From Pedobacter ginsenosidimutans (GTDB lineage: Bacteria; Bacteroidota; Bacteroidia; Sphingobacteriales; Sphingobacteriaceae): a stretch of 39,064 nucleotides of DNA. The translations under genes and the position numbers were made by a program. Where the stretch lies: positions 1 to 39,064 of the forward strand of contig NZ_LMZQ01000026.1 in the NCBI RefSeq assembly GCF_001442625.1, written 5' to 3'. Shown piece after piece: positions 1 through 7,870 of the stretch (within the stretch, counting starts at the first letter, position 1; every line of letters starts with the position of its first letter). The notes under the pieces were generated by a model, which saw only the letters and a list, made by a program, of their open reading frames with translations, had not been told where the DNA came from and ran no database searches.

Positions 1-2
1 AA

Positions 3-329
3 TACGATACCATGATTATCATTCCTTGTTCTATGGGAACTTTGGGTAGGGTAGCACATGGAATATCGAACGATTTGATTTCGAGGGCAGCAGACGTTGT
101 GTTAAAAGAACGCAGAAAATTAATAGCTGTAGTAAGAGATACCCCATTCAGTTTAATCCATATCAACAGTATGAAAACCGTAACTGAAGCGGGTGGAATC
201 ATCTGCCCGGCCAATCCATCTTTTTACAGTTTGCCTCAAACAATAGAAGAAGTTGCTGGCACGGTAATTAGCCGGGTGTTAGACCTGGCAGGTTTCGAAC
301 AGGAAAGTTATCGTTGGCAGGAGCAGTAA
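3..329 (+). CDS. ubiX: Flavin prenyltransferase UbiX (3' part only)
   Basis: Partial gene: the frame is open to the window edge, so the true start lies upstream and about the last 109 codons are present (family length is about 190). UbiX joins dimethylallyl phosphate to FMN to make prenylated FMN, the cofactor of UbiD-type decarboxylases. Visible are the family segment IIIPCSMGTLG, the helix following it, and the C-terminal motif EAGGIICPANPSFYSLPQT, which matches the EAGA.ILP..PAFY.PQT block of the family. The C-terminal end looks complete. A UbiD-family gene lies at 25 kb in this window and would need this cofactor, but the two are not in one operon. Confidence 0.9.
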   Translation, partial: YDTMIIIPCSMGTLGRVAHGISNDLISRAADVVLKERRKLIAVVRDTPFSLIHINSMKTVTEAGGIICPANPSFYSLPQTIEEVAGTVISRVLDLAGFEQESYRWQEQ

Positions 330-360
330 TTGTTATTTTGCCAAAGTTTAGATATTTTTG
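330..360 (+). promoter_or_regulatory. Bacteroidota-type promoter for the 380-925 gene
   Basis: TTG at 330-332, a 20-nt spacer, then TATTTTTG at 353-360. This fits the Bacteroidota housekeeping pattern (TTTG/TTG, 19-22 nt, TAnnTTTG). Transcription would begin near 366, about 14 nt before the ATG at 380. It starts directly at the ubiX stop codon, so the two genes are probably separate units. Confidence 0.5.
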
Positions 361-379
361 GTTAATTTAAAATAATCCC

Positions 380-925
380 ATGAAACTATATTTACGCTCT
401 ATATTATGCTGTGCAGTGTTATGTGCTTTTTTTTCTCAGGTTAACGCCCAGCAGGATTTTCTGATTAATTCAAAAAACGACACTTTAAAAGGTGAAATAA
501 AAAAACAATTTATTGGTTTTTATCGGTTCAAGCCCGAGGGAGGTACCAGTTTTAATAAAATTCCGATCCGCGAAACCAAAGAATTTTATAAAGTAGAAAA
601 AGAGATAAATTATCTCGTTAAAGTACGCCCGGACAAAAGGAGTCCTGACTTTTTACAAAGATTGGTTAAAGGCAAAATTGATTTGTTCGAATATTACAGA
701 CAGAGTGGTAATAATCAGGTTGATATTGTTTGGTATGCCAGTAAAGAAAATGGGGAACTGTTTGAGGTAAAAAGCAACCATATCTTCGGTTCTCGCAATG
801 ATCGCAAAGATAGGTTATACAGCTTAATAAGTGATAAACCAGAACTGTTAGAGAAATTTAAGAAAGATGATAGTTATAGCTTTGAAGCTGTAAAGGAATG
901 CATTAAATTATATAACTCAAACTAA
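380..925 (+). CDS. Secreted hypothetical protein, about 181 aa
   Basis: Not recognised as a named family. Residues 1-24 form a signal peptide (MKLYLRSILCCAVLCAFFSQVNA then QQ), so the protein is probably periplasmic or outer-membrane associated. The mature part starts with the pattern NSKNDTLKGEI, which resembles the 'GDTLKG' opening common in Bacteroidota secreted hypotheticals. It is rich in Lys, Asp, Glu and aromatics, and ends in a helical stretch (KPELLEKFKKDD...CIKLYN). No membrane segment follows the signal peptide and no catalytic motif is visible. It is followed 13 nt later by a 47-aa lipoprotein gene that may be co-transcribed. Confidence 0.8.
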   Translation: MKLYLRSILCCAVLCAFFSQVNAQQDFLINSKNDTLKGEIKKQFIGFYRFKPEGGTSFNKIPIRETKEFYKVEKEINYLVKVRPDKRSPDFLQRLVKGKIDLFEYYRQSGNNQVDIVWYASKENGELFEVKSNHIFGSRNDRKDRLYSLISDKPELLEKFKKDDSYSFEAVKECIKLYNSN

Positions 926-938
926 ATAGCCGATACTC

Positions 939-1082
939 ATGCTAAAATTAAGCTTTATTGTAGTTGTTTTGTTCGTTTCAGGTATATGTTTATCTGGCTG
1001 CGAAAAAAGAGCTTGCCCCGAAGGAATGCACGAGCAACGTTTAAAAGATGGTACAACTATATGCGTTCCAAACAATTTATAG
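939..1082 (+). CDS. Very small lipoprotein, 47 aa
   Basis: ATG at 939, TAG at 1080-1082. Residues 1-20 are a hydrophobic signal ending in the lipobox LSGC (Cys21), followed by a 26-residue mature tail with two more cysteines (RACPEG and TICVP). The spacing of the CPEG...TICVP pair suggests a small disulfide-held fold. It sits 13 nt after the previous secreted-protein gene in the same direction. No family is recognised. The lipobox, the clean frame and the position in an otherwise unexplained gap support a real gene. Confidence 0.6.
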   Translation: MLKLSFIVVVLFVSGICLSGCEKRACPEGMHEQRLKDGTTICVPNNL

Positions 1083-1136
1083 TCTGTAATTTGTCAGTTC
1101 TCAATACTCCAAACCAACAACTCCGAACAAATTTCC

Positions 1137-1144
1137 TATCTTTG
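1137..1144 (+). promoter_or_regulatory. -7 element TATCTTTG of mtaB
   Basis: A perfect TAnnTTTG match whose last base is only 8 nt before the mtaB ATG at 1153. Transcription would start about 2-4 nt before the ATG, giving a nearly leaderless mRNA. No clear TTTG/TTG is seen at the usual 19-22 nt upstream spacing. Confidence 0.45.
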
Positions 1145-1152
1145 CAGCCTCA

Positions 1153-2475
1153 ATGAAAAAGGTCGCATTTTATACATTAGGTTGTAAACTCAATTTCTCC
1201 GAAACATCAACCATCGGTCGTTTATTTACCGATGCAGGTTATGCCGTAGTAGAATTTCAGGATCAGGCAGATGTTTATGTGATCAATACCTGCTCTGTTA
1301 CTGAGCATGCCGATAAAAAATGCCGTAAAGTTGTTAAAGAAGCTTTAAAATATTCTCCAAATGCCTTTGTAACCATTGTAGGTTGCTATGCGCAATTAAA
1401 ACCGCAGGAAATTGCCGAAATAGAAGGTGTTGATATGGTTTTGGGTGCTGCAGAAAAATTCAGGATAGTAGAATATATTACCGATTTAACTAAACAACCA
1501 AAAACCCTTATCCATCAACAAAATATAGAGAAAGTAAACCATAATTTTATTGCCTCTTATTCAATTGGCGATAGAACGCGTACTTTTTTGAAAGTACAGG
1601 ATGGTTGCGATTATCCTTGTACATACTGCACCATTCCCCTGGCACGCGGTGCAAGCCGTAGTGATACCATTGAAAATGTGGTGAATCGTGCAAAAATGAT
1701 TGCAGATAGCGGTGTTAAAGAAATTGTTTTAACCGGTGTAAATCTTGGCGATTTCGGAATTAGGAATGGCCAGCGTGAAGATAAATTTTTTGATCTTGTT
1801 AAAGCTTTAGATGAGGTAGAAGGAATTGAAAGAATCCGTATTTCATCTATTGAACCGAATCTTTTGAACAATGAGATTATTCAGTTTGTATCCACCTCGA
1901 AAAGGTTTGTTCCGCATTTTCATATTCCCTTACAATCGGGTTCTGATAAAATTTTAGGTTTAATGCGCCGTCGTTACCGTAGCGATTTGTATGTTGAACG
2001 TGTTGCCAAAATTAAGGAAGTAATGCCGCACTGTTGTATCGGCGTAGATGTGATTGTTGGTTTTCCCGGCGAAACGAAAGACGATTTTTTGGATACTTAT
2101 CGGTTTTTAAACCAGCTTGACATTTCTTATTTACACGTATTTACTTACTCTGAACGCGAATTAACGGCTGCAGCCGAAATGAAAGGTGTTGTAGCGGGCA
2201 GCGAGCGTAACGAGCGCAGTAAAATGCTCCATATTTTATCTGATAAAAAACGTAGGTCTTTCTACGAATCTCAAATTGGTGCTGAAGCTGAAGTGCTATT
2301 CGAAGCAGATCAGAAATCGGGTTACATGCATGGTTTTACCAAAAATTATGTAAAAGTACGTGCAAAATACGATCCGGTTATGGTAAATGAATTGAAAGCG
2401 GTTAAGCTTTTAGAAATTACTGCCGATGGAGAAGTAGAAGTAGCCGAACTGGAAACTATTCACGCACATCATTAG
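1153..2475 (+). CDS. mtaB: tRNA (t6A37) methylthiotransferase MtaB
   Basis: Radical-SAM methylthiotransferase that converts t6A37 to ms2t6A in tRNAs reading ANN codons. The domain order is that of the MiaB/RimO/MtaB family. The N-terminal UPF0004 domain has three cluster cysteines (C11 in TLGCKLN, C47 in NTCSV, C78 in VGCYAQ). The radical-SAM CxxxCxxC motif is at C152, C156 and C159 (DGCDYPCTYC). The C-terminal TRAM-like region runs from about 375 to 430. The TLGCK N-terminus and the CDYPCTYCTIPLARG core favour MtaB over MiaB or RimO. Length (440 aa) is normal. The ATG at 1153 is set by the -7 box just upstream. Confidence 0.93.
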   Translation: MKKVAFYTLGCKLNFSETSTIGRLFTDAGYAVVEFQDQADVYVINTCSVTEHADKKCRKVVKEALKYSPNAFVTIVGCYAQLKPQEIAEIEGVDMVLGAAEKFRIVEYITDLTKQPKTLIHQQNIEKVNHNFIASYSIGDRTRTFLKVQDGCDYPCTYCTIPLARGASRSDTIENVVNRAKMIADSGVKEIVLTGVNLGDFGIRNGQREDKFFDLVKALDEVEGIERIRISSIEPNLLNNEIIQFVSTSKRFVPHFHIPLQSGSDKILGLMRRRYRSDLYVERVAKIKEVMPHCCIGVDVIVGFPGETKDDFLDTYRFLNQLDISYLHVFTYSERELTAAAEMKGVVAGSERNERSKMLHILSDKKRRSFYESQIGAEAEVLFEADQKSGYMHGFTKNYVKVRAKYDPVMVNELKAVKLLEITADGEVEVAELETIHAHH

Positions 2476-2849
2476 TCTGGTCTGGAGTCATTGGTCGAAA
2501 GTCCTGAATCAAAATTTATATTTTCTCATCCCCTCGGTTAGTCATCCTGAGCGTAGTCGAATAATCTTTAGTGATGTAATATGGAAAATATAAGATGGAT
2601 GATGGAATTGATATCACCTGATCAAAATTTTCCCTAAGAACTACTGTAATCCGTTAACTAAACCTGATCGGAGCGAACACGAATCTCGACTTAAGCACTG
2701 TTTTTTGCTTTTTTATGGTGTGCTTGCTTGTTTCACAGGTTTTCAATCGGGTGAGTAAAGCGTAGAGCGGGACTGTACTAACCGATGAAATACAGAACCT
2801 TTCCTTTCCAAAATAAAAAAAGATTTTTACCCGTTTTTTCCAGCTTTAA

Positions 2850-2920
2850 CCGCTGGTCTTTAGTCTTTCCGCTTTAGTCTTTTAGCTTTCCGCTTTAATC
2901 TTTCAGCTTTGGTCTTTCTT
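2850..2920. repeat. Degenerate CTTTAGTCTTTCCG tandem repeat
   Basis: At least five imperfect copies of a roughly 12-15 nt unit (variants of GGTCTTTAGTCTTTCCGCTTT) follow one another with substitutions and small length changes. The array stops a few bases before the lgt -7 element. No coding frame uses it. Confidence 0.6.
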
Positions 2921-2923
2921 TCC

Positions 2924-2931
2924 TATCTTCG
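2924..2931 (+). promoter_or_regulatory. Possible -7 element TATCTTCG of lgt
   Basis: One mismatch to TAnnTTTG, 15 nt before the lgt ATG at 2947. The upstream half is masked by the pyrimidine-rich repeat, so the -33 element cannot be judged. Confidence 0.3.
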
Positions 2932-2946
2932 CAACAAATTATTTGT

Positions 2947-4095
2947 ATGTTTCCTACCGTTTCACATTTTTTAGAATACTTATTCGGCATTAATTTACCG
3001 CTTCCATTTAATACTTTCGGTGTTTTTGTAGCACTGGCCTTTGTTGCCGGTTACTGGGCTTTTACCAAAGAGCTTAAGCGTAAGGAAGCATTGGGCATAC
3101 TCCACCCAATTAAAAAGACAATTGTGGTTGGCAAACCTGCTACTACATCAGAGCTGATCATGAATGGCCTTTTCGGCTTTGTTATTGGTTATAAACTGGT
3201 TTATGCGTTGTTAAACTACAAACTTTTTGTAAATGATGCGCAGGCGATTTTAATGTCGACCAAAGGAAATATAATTGGTGGGTTGTTTTTTGCAGGGCTG
3301 TTTGCTTATTGGGATTATACCGAAAAGAATAAACACAAGCTTGATAAACCAAAAGAAACACAGGTAACCATCCACCCATACCAAACCATGAGTAACCTGA
3401 TTGTTTGGGCGGCTATTTGGGGCTTTTTAGGGGCAAAGTTTTTCGATAACCTAGAGTATTGGGATGATTTTGTTCAACACCCTATTGAGCGTTTATTATC
3501 GTTTAGTGGTTTAACTTTTTATGGTGGTTTAATTTGTGGCGGTGCAGCGGTATTGATAATTGCTAAAAGAAATGGTATTAAACCGCTCCATATGCTTGAT
3601 GTAGGCGGGCCGGGAATGATGCTGGCTTATGCTGTAGGCCGTATTGGTTGCCACTTAGCCGGCGATGGCGACTGGGGGATTGTAAATTCAAATCCAAAAC
3701 CATTTTCTTGGCTTCCAGATTGGTTGTGGTCTTACAAATATCCGAATAATGTGGTAGGAGAAGGAATTCCAATTCCTGGTTGTATCGGTAAGTTTTGTAA
3801 TGAATTGGCCCAAGGAGTGTACCCAACGCCAATTTACGAAGTAATTATATGTTTGATCCTTTTTGCCTTCTTATGGAAGATTAGAGATAAAATAAAAGCA
3901 CCCGGTTTAATGTTTGGTATTTACATGATCTTGAACGGTATTGAGCGTTTCTGTATCGAATTAATCCGTGTAAACTCAAAATACCATGTTTTTGGCTTGT
4001 CTTTTACCCAGGCAGAAATGATTTCTACCTTTCTTGTTGTTGGAGGCATTGCATTAAGTGCTTATGCTTTAAGAAACAGGAATCAACTGGCTTAA
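2947..4095 (+). CDS. lgt: Prolipoprotein diacylglyceryl transferase Lgt
   Basis: Inner-membrane enzyme that moves diacylglycerol from phosphatidylglycerol to the lipobox cysteine of prolipoproteins, the first step of lipoprotein maturation. The sequence shows at least seven hydrophobic segments. The signature is AYAVGRIGCHLAGDGDWG, the Bacteroidota form of the Lgt motif GRxGN...GE.WG. TFYGGLICGG takes the place of the HGGL motif, with Tyr where many homologues have His. The C-terminal segment YMILNGIERFCIELIRVN matches the E-R region that binds the lipid headgroup. At 382 aa it is longer than E. coli Lgt (291 aa), because of insertions around residues 55-155 and 255-275. It would serve the many lipoproteins in this window. 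Confidence 0.92.
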   Translation: MFPTVSHFLEYLFGINLPLPFNTFGVFVALAFVAGYWAFTKELKRKEALGILHPIKKTIVVGKPATTSELIMNGLFGFVIGYKLVYALLNYKLFVNDAQAILMSTKGNIIGGLFFAGLFAYWDYTEKNKHKLDKPKETQVTIHPYQTMSNLIVWAAIWGFLGAKFFDNLEYWDDFVQHPIERLLSFSGLTFYGGLICGGAAVLIIAKRNGIKPLHMLDVGGPGMMLAYAVGRIGCHLAGDGDWGIVNSNPKPFSWLPDWLWSYKYPNNVVGEGIPIPGCIGKFCNELAQGVYPTPIYEVIICLILFAFLWKIRDKIKAPGLMFGIYMILNGIERFCIELIRVNSKYHVFGLSFTQAEMISTFLVVGGIALSAYALRNRNQLA

Positions 4096-4151
4096 TGCTC
4101 TATAAGTTCATTTATCATCCAATAAACGCCTCGTTTTACTGTTAAATAATT

Positions 4152-4940
4152 ATGAATTACGAATTACTGTGTACAAAAGTAATATCGATTGTAAGGCTCA
4201 CCGGAAACTTTATCCGTAAAGAAGCGCTGCAGTTCGATGTTCAAAAAATAGAATACAAAGGATTGAATGATATGGTTTCTTATGTTGATAAAACAGCAGA
4301 ACAGAAACTGGTTCAAAACCTCGAGAAATTAATTCCCGATGCAGGTTTCATAACCGAAGAGAAAACCATTAACCGTACTGGCAAAACCTATACCTGGATA
4401 ATTGATCCCTTGGATGGCACAACCAATTTTATCCATGGTATTCCAGCTTATGGTATTAGCGTAGCACTTTATGAAGATGGATTACCCGTTATCGGTGTGG
4501 TTTATGAATTAAACAGGGGCGAAATGTTTTATTCGTATAAAGGCGGACCTGCCCTTATGAATAAGAAAGAGATTAAAGTTTCTACTAATCCTGATCTAAA
4601 ATCGAGTTTATTGGCAACGGGTTTTCCATATTATCAATTTGATAAACAGCCACAGTACTTAAAATTATTGACCGAAATGATGCAGAAAAGCCACGGTGTA
4701 CGTAGAATTGGTGCGGCAGCAATAGATCTGGTATATACAGCCTGTGGGCGTTTCGATGCTTTTTTTGAATACAATCTGCAACAATGGGATTTTGCAGCCG
4801 GATGCTTTATTGTGCAGCAGGCAGGAGGAGAGGTTTATGATTTCTCAGGGGGTAACGATTACTTTGAGAAAAGAGAGATTTTGGCTACCAATGGTAAACT
4901 CTCTGCTGAGATGTTAACCGCGATCAAGCAGTATTTTTAA
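4152..4940 (+). CDS. suhB: Inositol monophosphatase family protein
   Basis: Mg2+-dependent phosphatase of the IMPase/FBPase fold, 262 aa. The metal site is visible: E70 in ITEEKT, and D85 and D88 in WIIDPLDGTTNF. The second signature is QQWDFAAGCFIVQQAGGEV near residue 215. Such proteins hydrolyse myo-inositol-1-phosphate and related sugar phosphates; some homologues (SuhB) also act in transcription antitermination, and others (CysQ) on PAP. The sequence alone does not separate these roles, and the suhB symbol is a family label. It follows lgt by 56 nt in the same direction and may be co-transcribed with it. Confidence 0.85.
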   Translation: MNYELLCTKVISIVRLTGNFIRKEALQFDVQKIEYKGLNDMVSYVDKTAEQKLVQNLEKLIPDAGFITEEKTINRTGKTYTWIIDPLDGTTNFIHGIPAYGISVALYEDGLPVIGVVYELNRGEMFYSYKGGPALMNKKEIKVSTNPDLKSSLLATGFPYYQFDKQPQYLKLLTEMMQKSHGVRRIGAAAIDLVYTACGRFDAFFEYNLQQWDFAAGCFIVQQAGGEVYDFSGGNDYFEKREILATNGKLSAEMLTAIKQYF

Positions 4941-4946
4941 GCTATT

Positions 4947-5003
4947 CGTCATGCTGAATTTATTTCAGCATCTTAAAGACCCTGAAATAAATTCAGGGTG
5001 ACG
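4947..5003. repeat. Inverted pair of dispersed REP-like units
   Basis: The left unit CGTCATGCTGAATTTATTTC and the reverse complement of the right unit (4980-5003) agree at nearly every base, so the element is two inverted copies around a short A/G spacer. It fits the GTCAT...ATGAC family of intergenic repeats seen elsewhere in the window. Confidence 0.7.
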
Positions 5004-5020
5004 ATTTGGTTAGATAATAA

Positions 5021-5051
5021 AAAAAGGTCCCGATTCTCATCGGGACCTTTT
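5021..5051. terminator. Bidirectional terminator between suhB-type gene and nfu
   Basis: Stem AAAAAGGTCCCGAT / ATCGGGACCTTTT with a TCTC loop. A-tracts on the left and T-tracts on the right let it work in both directions, which suits the convergent genes ending at 4940 (+) and 5082 (-). Confidence 0.85.
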
Positions 5052-5081
5052 CACTATATGTACTATGAAAAATGCACAATT

Positions 5082-5633
5082 TTAAAGCGCTTCAGAAACA
5101 ACTTCTGTAACTTCCGGTACCATTCTCTGCAATAAGTTTTGGATACCAGATTTAAGTGTAATGGTAGAAGATGGACAACCACTGCAAGAACCACGTAGTT
5201 CTACCGTAACCACACCTTCATCAAAAGATTTGTATGTAATTGCACCACCGTCCTGTTCAACTGCTGGGCGTACATAATCGTGCAGAATCTGCTGAATTTT
5301 AATTTCAGTTTCTGTGCCCTCAAAAGCAGGCGCTTCTTCGGTAGTTGCTTCTTTAATTTTTAATTCAGATTCTACAGCTCCCTTAACAAATTCTTTTAAA
5401 ATAGCTTCAATATCAGCCCATTCTGCATCATCTGTTTTGGTAATGGTAACAAAATTGCTGGCGAAAAAAACGCCAGAAACAAAGTTGAACTTAAATAACT
5501 CTTTAGCAAATGGAGAATGTTCTGCACTTTCTTTAGTCGCAAAATCTTCACTACCATTAATTAGCAGCTTATTAACCATGAATTTCATGGTTGCTGGATT
5601 TGGAGTCTGTTCTGTATATACGTTAATCGTCAT
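5082..5633 (-). CDS. nfu: Nfu-type Fe-S cluster carrier (Nfu_N + NifU C-terminal domain)
   Basis: Cytoplasmic carrier that binds a [4Fe-4S] cluster at a dimer interface and delivers it to apo-enzymes. The N-terminal Nfu_N domain (residues 3-90) opens with YTEQTPNPATMKFMVNK, the classic start of this domain. The C-terminal NifU domain (about 110-180) includes VRPAVEQDGGAI and the CxxC motif in RGSCSGCPSST (C150, C153). The architecture is that of mitochondrial NFU1 rather than E. coli NfuA, whose N-terminus is an A-type-carrier relic. Length (183 aa) is normal. Confidence 0.92.
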   Translation of the reverse strand: MTINVYTEQTPNPATMKFMVNKLLINGSEDFATKESAEHSPFAKELFKFNFVSGVFFASNFVTITKTDDAEWADIEAILKEFVKGAVESELKIKEATTEEAPAFEGTETEIKIQQILHDYVRPAVEQDGGAITYKSFDEGVVTVELRGSCSGCPSSTITLKSGIQNLLQRMVPEVTEVVSEAL

Positions 5634-5720
5634 GTCTTAATCAATTTGAATAAACAAAATTAACAATTACTCACTAATAAAACCTTTGTTAGCTGTCTGC
5701 TTAACGTCAATTTAATTTGA

Positions 5721-7067
5721 CTAGAAAACGCCAGTATAATTAAAAGGTGTAATCGTTCTCAATTGTACTTTAACAGCTTCAGAAACAGCCAAACCTTCAA
5801 TAAACTCGGCAATACTCGCTGCATTAATTTTTGAATTTGTTCTGGTTAATTCTTTTAGCGCCTCGTATGGATTTGGGTAGTTCTCTCTTCTCAATACCGT
5901 TTGGATCGCCTCGGCAACAACTGCCCAGTTTTCGTCTAAATCGGCATGTAAGGCAGCTTCATTTAACAAAATCTTGTTTAGTCCGCGTAAAGTAGAATTA
6001 ATAGCAATTAAGGTATGTCCAAAAGGAACGCCTATGTTTCTTAAAACAGTAGAGTCGGTTAAGTCTCTCTGTAAGCGTGAGATTGGTAATTTAGCAGCGA
6101 AAAACTCGAATAAGGCATTGGCAATTCCTGCATTTCCTTCAGCGTTTTCGAAATCGATTGGGTTAACCTTGTGTGGCATAGCCGACGAACCGATCTCTCC
6201 GGCTTTGATTTTCTGTTTAAAATAGTTTTTTGAAATATACGTCCAGATATCTCTGTCCAAATCGATAATAATGTTGTTTATGCGTTTTAAAGCATCACAT
6301 TGAGCTGCGAATTGATCATAATGTTCAATTTGTGTAGTATGTTGAGCACGCGTTAAGCCCAATGTCTCGTTAACAAACTGGTTAGAAAAATCAACCCAGT
6401 TTACTGTAGGGTAAGCGATATGGTGTGCATTGAAGTTTCCGGTAGCGCCGCCAAATTTTGCACTGTTAGGGATATTTTGTAAACTTTCTACCTGAATAGC
6501 CAAGCGCTCGGCGAAAACCAAAAATTCTTTGCCTAATTTAGTAGGAGAGGCTGGCTGGCCATGTGTATGTGCCAACATCGGAATATCTTTCCACTCTGTA
6601 GCCAGCGCATTTATCTTTTCGATCAGGGTATTGATTGCTGGATAATAACTTTCATTCAATGCTAATTTAATAGAATAAGGAATGGCAGTATTATTAATGT
6701 CCTGAGAGGTTAACCCGAAGTGGATAAACTCCTTATAGTGTTGAAGTGATAGCGCATCGAATTTACTTTTGATAAAATATTCAACAGCTTTAACATCGTG
6801 GTTAGTTACTTTTTCAGTTTCCTTAATTTCTAAGGCATCAACTTCTGAGAAGTTTTCGTGGATTTTGCGTAATTGGGCATAAAGATTTTTATCAAAATTT
6901 TCTAAGCCAGGCAAGTTGATTTCGCAAAGTGCGATAAAATATTCGATTTCTACAAAAACACGGTATTTGATTAAGGCTTCTTCAGAAAAGTAAGCAGCTA
7001 AACTTTCGGTTGTTTTTCTGTAACGGCCATCAACTGGTGAAATAGCTTGTAGTGATGTTAAATTCAT
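5721..7067 (-). CDS. purB: Adenylosuccinate lyase PurB
   Basis: Catalyses two beta-eliminations in purine synthesis: SAICAR to AICAR plus fumarate, and adenylosuccinate to AMP plus fumarate. Fumarase/aspartase superfamily features are clear: TSQD at 120-123, the HTHGQPASPT block with the acid His (about 169), and the signature loop GSSAMPHKVNPIDFEN with its catalytic serine at about 294-295. The NAEGN and RLQRDLTDSTVLRNIG segments are those of the PurB branch. At 448 aa it is full length. It is transcribed towards nfu, with 87 nt between them. Confidence 0.95.
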   Translation of the reverse strand: MNLTSLQAISPVDGRYRKTTESLAAYFSEEALIKYRVFVEIEYFIALCEINLPGLENFDKNLYAQLRKIHENFSEVDALEIKETEKVTNHDVKAVEYFIKSKFDALSLQHYKEFIHFGLTSQDINNTAIPYSIKLALNESYYPAINTLIEKINALATEWKDIPMLAHTHGQPASPTKLGKEFLVFAERLAIQVESLQNIPNSAKFGGATGNFNAHHIAYPTVNWVDFSNQFVNETLGLTRAQHTTQIEHYDQFAAQCDALKRINNIIIDLDRDIWTYISKNYFKQKIKAGEIGSSAMPHKVNPIDFENAEGNAGIANALFEFFAAKLPISRLQRDLTDSTVLRNIGVPFGHTLIAINSTLRGLNKILLNEAALHADLDENWAVVAEAIQTVLRRENYPNPYEALKELTRTNSKINAASIAEFIEGLAVSEAVKVQLRTITPFNYTGVF

Positions 7068-7089
7068 TATGCGGATTATATTTTTGCCG

Positions 7090-7097
7090 CAAATTTA
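7090..7097 (-). promoter_or_regulatory. -7 element TAAATTTG of purB
   Basis: On the minus strand, TAAATTTG ends 22 nt before the purB ATG at 7067. No convincing TTG is visible at the expected upstream spacing. Confidence 0.4.
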
Positions 7098-7148
7098 CTA
7101 CAATTGATGGATTTTAAGGTCTTGATCTCTAGAAATTAATACAAAATA

Positions 7149-7178
7149 AAAAAGGCCTTAGAATTTCCGAGGCCTTTT
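7149..7178 (-). terminator. Terminator of mini-lipoprotein gene 4
   Basis: Stem AAAAGGCCT (7150-7158) / AGGCCTTTT (7170-7178) with an 11-nt loop. The A-run before the stem on the plus strand gives a U-tract on the minus-strand transcript. Confidence 0.8.
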
Positions 7179-7195
7179 CGCAGTAATAGCTAAAA

Positions 7196-7378
7196 CTATT
7201 TTTTAGTTGTGTCTTTAACGGTTGTATCTTTAACTGTAGTATCTTTTACAGTAGTATCTACAACCGTAGAATCAACTTTAGATGAATCAGTTGCACCATC
7301 TTTTTTTTCTGATTTACAAGCAACAACCGATAGGGATAAAGCTAGAGCTAAAAAGCCCATTTTGAATGCATTTTTCAT
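7196..7378 (-). CDS. Thr/Asp/Lys-repeat mini-lipoprotein 4
   Basis: 60-aa paralogue, the shortest and most divergent of four tandem copies. Signal residues MKNAFKMGFLALALSLSVVA run to Cys21, followed by KSEKK. The mature tail is low complexity and made of TVKDT units: DTTVKDTTVKDTTVKDTTKK. It lacks the EVKH-type C-terminus of the other three. It should be lipidated by Lgt and sit in the outer or inner membrane. Function is unknown. It has its own GGGTTAC-N17-ATAAA promoter-like motif (7421-7449) and its own terminator, so it is a monocistronic cassette. Expression under the neighbouring ECF sigma factor is an inference. Confidence 0.8.
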   Translation of the reverse strand: MKNAFKMGFLALALSLSVVACKSEKKDGATDSSKVDSTVVDTTVKDTTVKDTTVKDTTKK

Positions 7379-7420
7379 TTTTTTTAATTTGTTTGGTTCT
7401 GAAAATTAATTAATTACTAA

Positions 7421-7449
7421 TTTATACAAAAAAGCCAAGAAAGTAACCC
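7421..7449 (-). promoter_or_regulatory. Putative ECF promoter of mini-lipoprotein 4
   Basis: Minus strand: GGGTTAC at 7449-7443, spacer exactly 17 nt, ATAAA at 7425-7421 (one base from ATTAA). It is the weakest of the six copies because it lacks the flanking C on each side of GGGTTAC that three lipoprotein copies share. The 5' UTR would be about 35 nt. Confidence 0.55.
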
Positions 7450-7462
7450 TGTTTTCTTAAAT

Positions 7463-7497
7463 AAAAAAGGTCGCGATATAAAAACGCGACCTTTTTT
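7463..7497 (-). terminator. Terminator of mini-lipoprotein gene 3
   Basis: Perfect 13-bp stem AAAAAAGGTCGCG / CGCGACCTTTTTT with a 9-nt A/T loop, 20 nt after the stop codon. It separates cassette 3 from the promoter of cassette 4. Confidence 0.88.
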
Positions 7498-7517
7498 ATA
7501 TTATTTGGTAAAAATAA

Positions 7518-7739
7518 CTAGTGTTTTACTTCTTCTTTTGTAGTAGTAGCTTTAATTGTGGTGTCTTTTACAGTAGAATCTTTAACTGTAGTATCAACAG
7601 CAGTTGTGTCAGTAATAATAGTTGATGAATCTGTAACTGTTGTATCAGCACCATCAGCTTTTTTACCTGATTCGCCGCAAGCAGCAACTGTTAAAGATAG
7701 AGCTAGGGCTAAAAAGCCTAATTTGAATGCATTTTTCAT
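7518..7739 (-). CDS. Thr/Asp/Lys-repeat mini-lipoprotein 3
   Basis: 73-aa paralogue. MKNAFKLGFLALALSLTVAA precedes Cys21, then GESGKKADGAD. The tail holds the shared block TDSSTI.TDTTA followed by DTTVKDSTVKDTTIK and ends EEVKH. The part after the signal is almost entirely T, D, V, K and S, with no aromatic residue, so it is probably an extended, unfolded tether rather than an enzyme. It has its own promoter-like motif (7771-7799) and terminator. The family is unnamed. Confidence 0.82.
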   Translation of the reverse strand: MKNAFKLGFLALALSLTVAACGESGKKADGADTTVTDSSTIITDTTAVDTTVKDSTVKDTTIKATTTKEEVKH

Positions 7740-7770
7740 TTTGATATTTGTTTTAGGGTTAAATCTACTG

Positions 7771-7799
7771 TTAATGCCCGAAATGTTAAAAGGTAACCC
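7771..7799 (-). promoter_or_regulatory. Putative ECF promoter of mini-lipoprotein 3
   Basis: Minus strand CGGGTTACC with GGGTTAC at 7799-7793, 17-nt spacer, ATTAA at 7775-7771 (ATTAACAG). The -10-like element lies 31 nt from the ATG. Confidence 0.65.
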
Positions 7800-7816
7800 G
7801 TTTATTTCGATAAAAT

Positions 7817-7855
7817 AAAAAAGCCTTTGAAAAATAAATTCCCAAAGGCTTTTTT
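7817..7855 (-). terminator. Terminator of mini-lipoprotein gene 2
   Basis: 13-bp stem AAAAAAGCCTTTG / CAAAGGCTTTTTT, A/T-rich 13-nt loop, just after the stop of the 7871-8089 gene in the direction of transcription. Confidence 0.88.
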
Positions 7856-7870
7856 TATAAGTAAGTTAGA

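Larger units (their letters stand above)
2476..2946. other. Intergenic region with a dispersed repeat and a pyrimidine-rich tandem repeat
   Basis: About 470 nt with no supported gene. It holds a copy of the dispersed GTCATCCTGAGCGTAGTCGA repeat at 2541-2560. The 3' end, about 2850-2920, is a degenerate tandem repeat based on CTTTAGTCTTTCCG/CTTTNAGTCTTT units running up to the lgt promoter. The rest, about 2580-2800, shows nothing recognisable; the longest frame starting at 2581 is only 18 codons. Confidence 0.7.

Noticed and set aside
2315..2325. GGGTTAC inside mtaB
   Set aside because: No ATTAA at 17-18 nt downstream and within coding sequence.
7209..7818. Plus-strand frames opposite the mini-lipoprotein genes
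   Set aside because: Antisense to genes with lipoboxes, promoters and terminators; Val/Ser/Thr repeats are the complement of the TVKD repeats.
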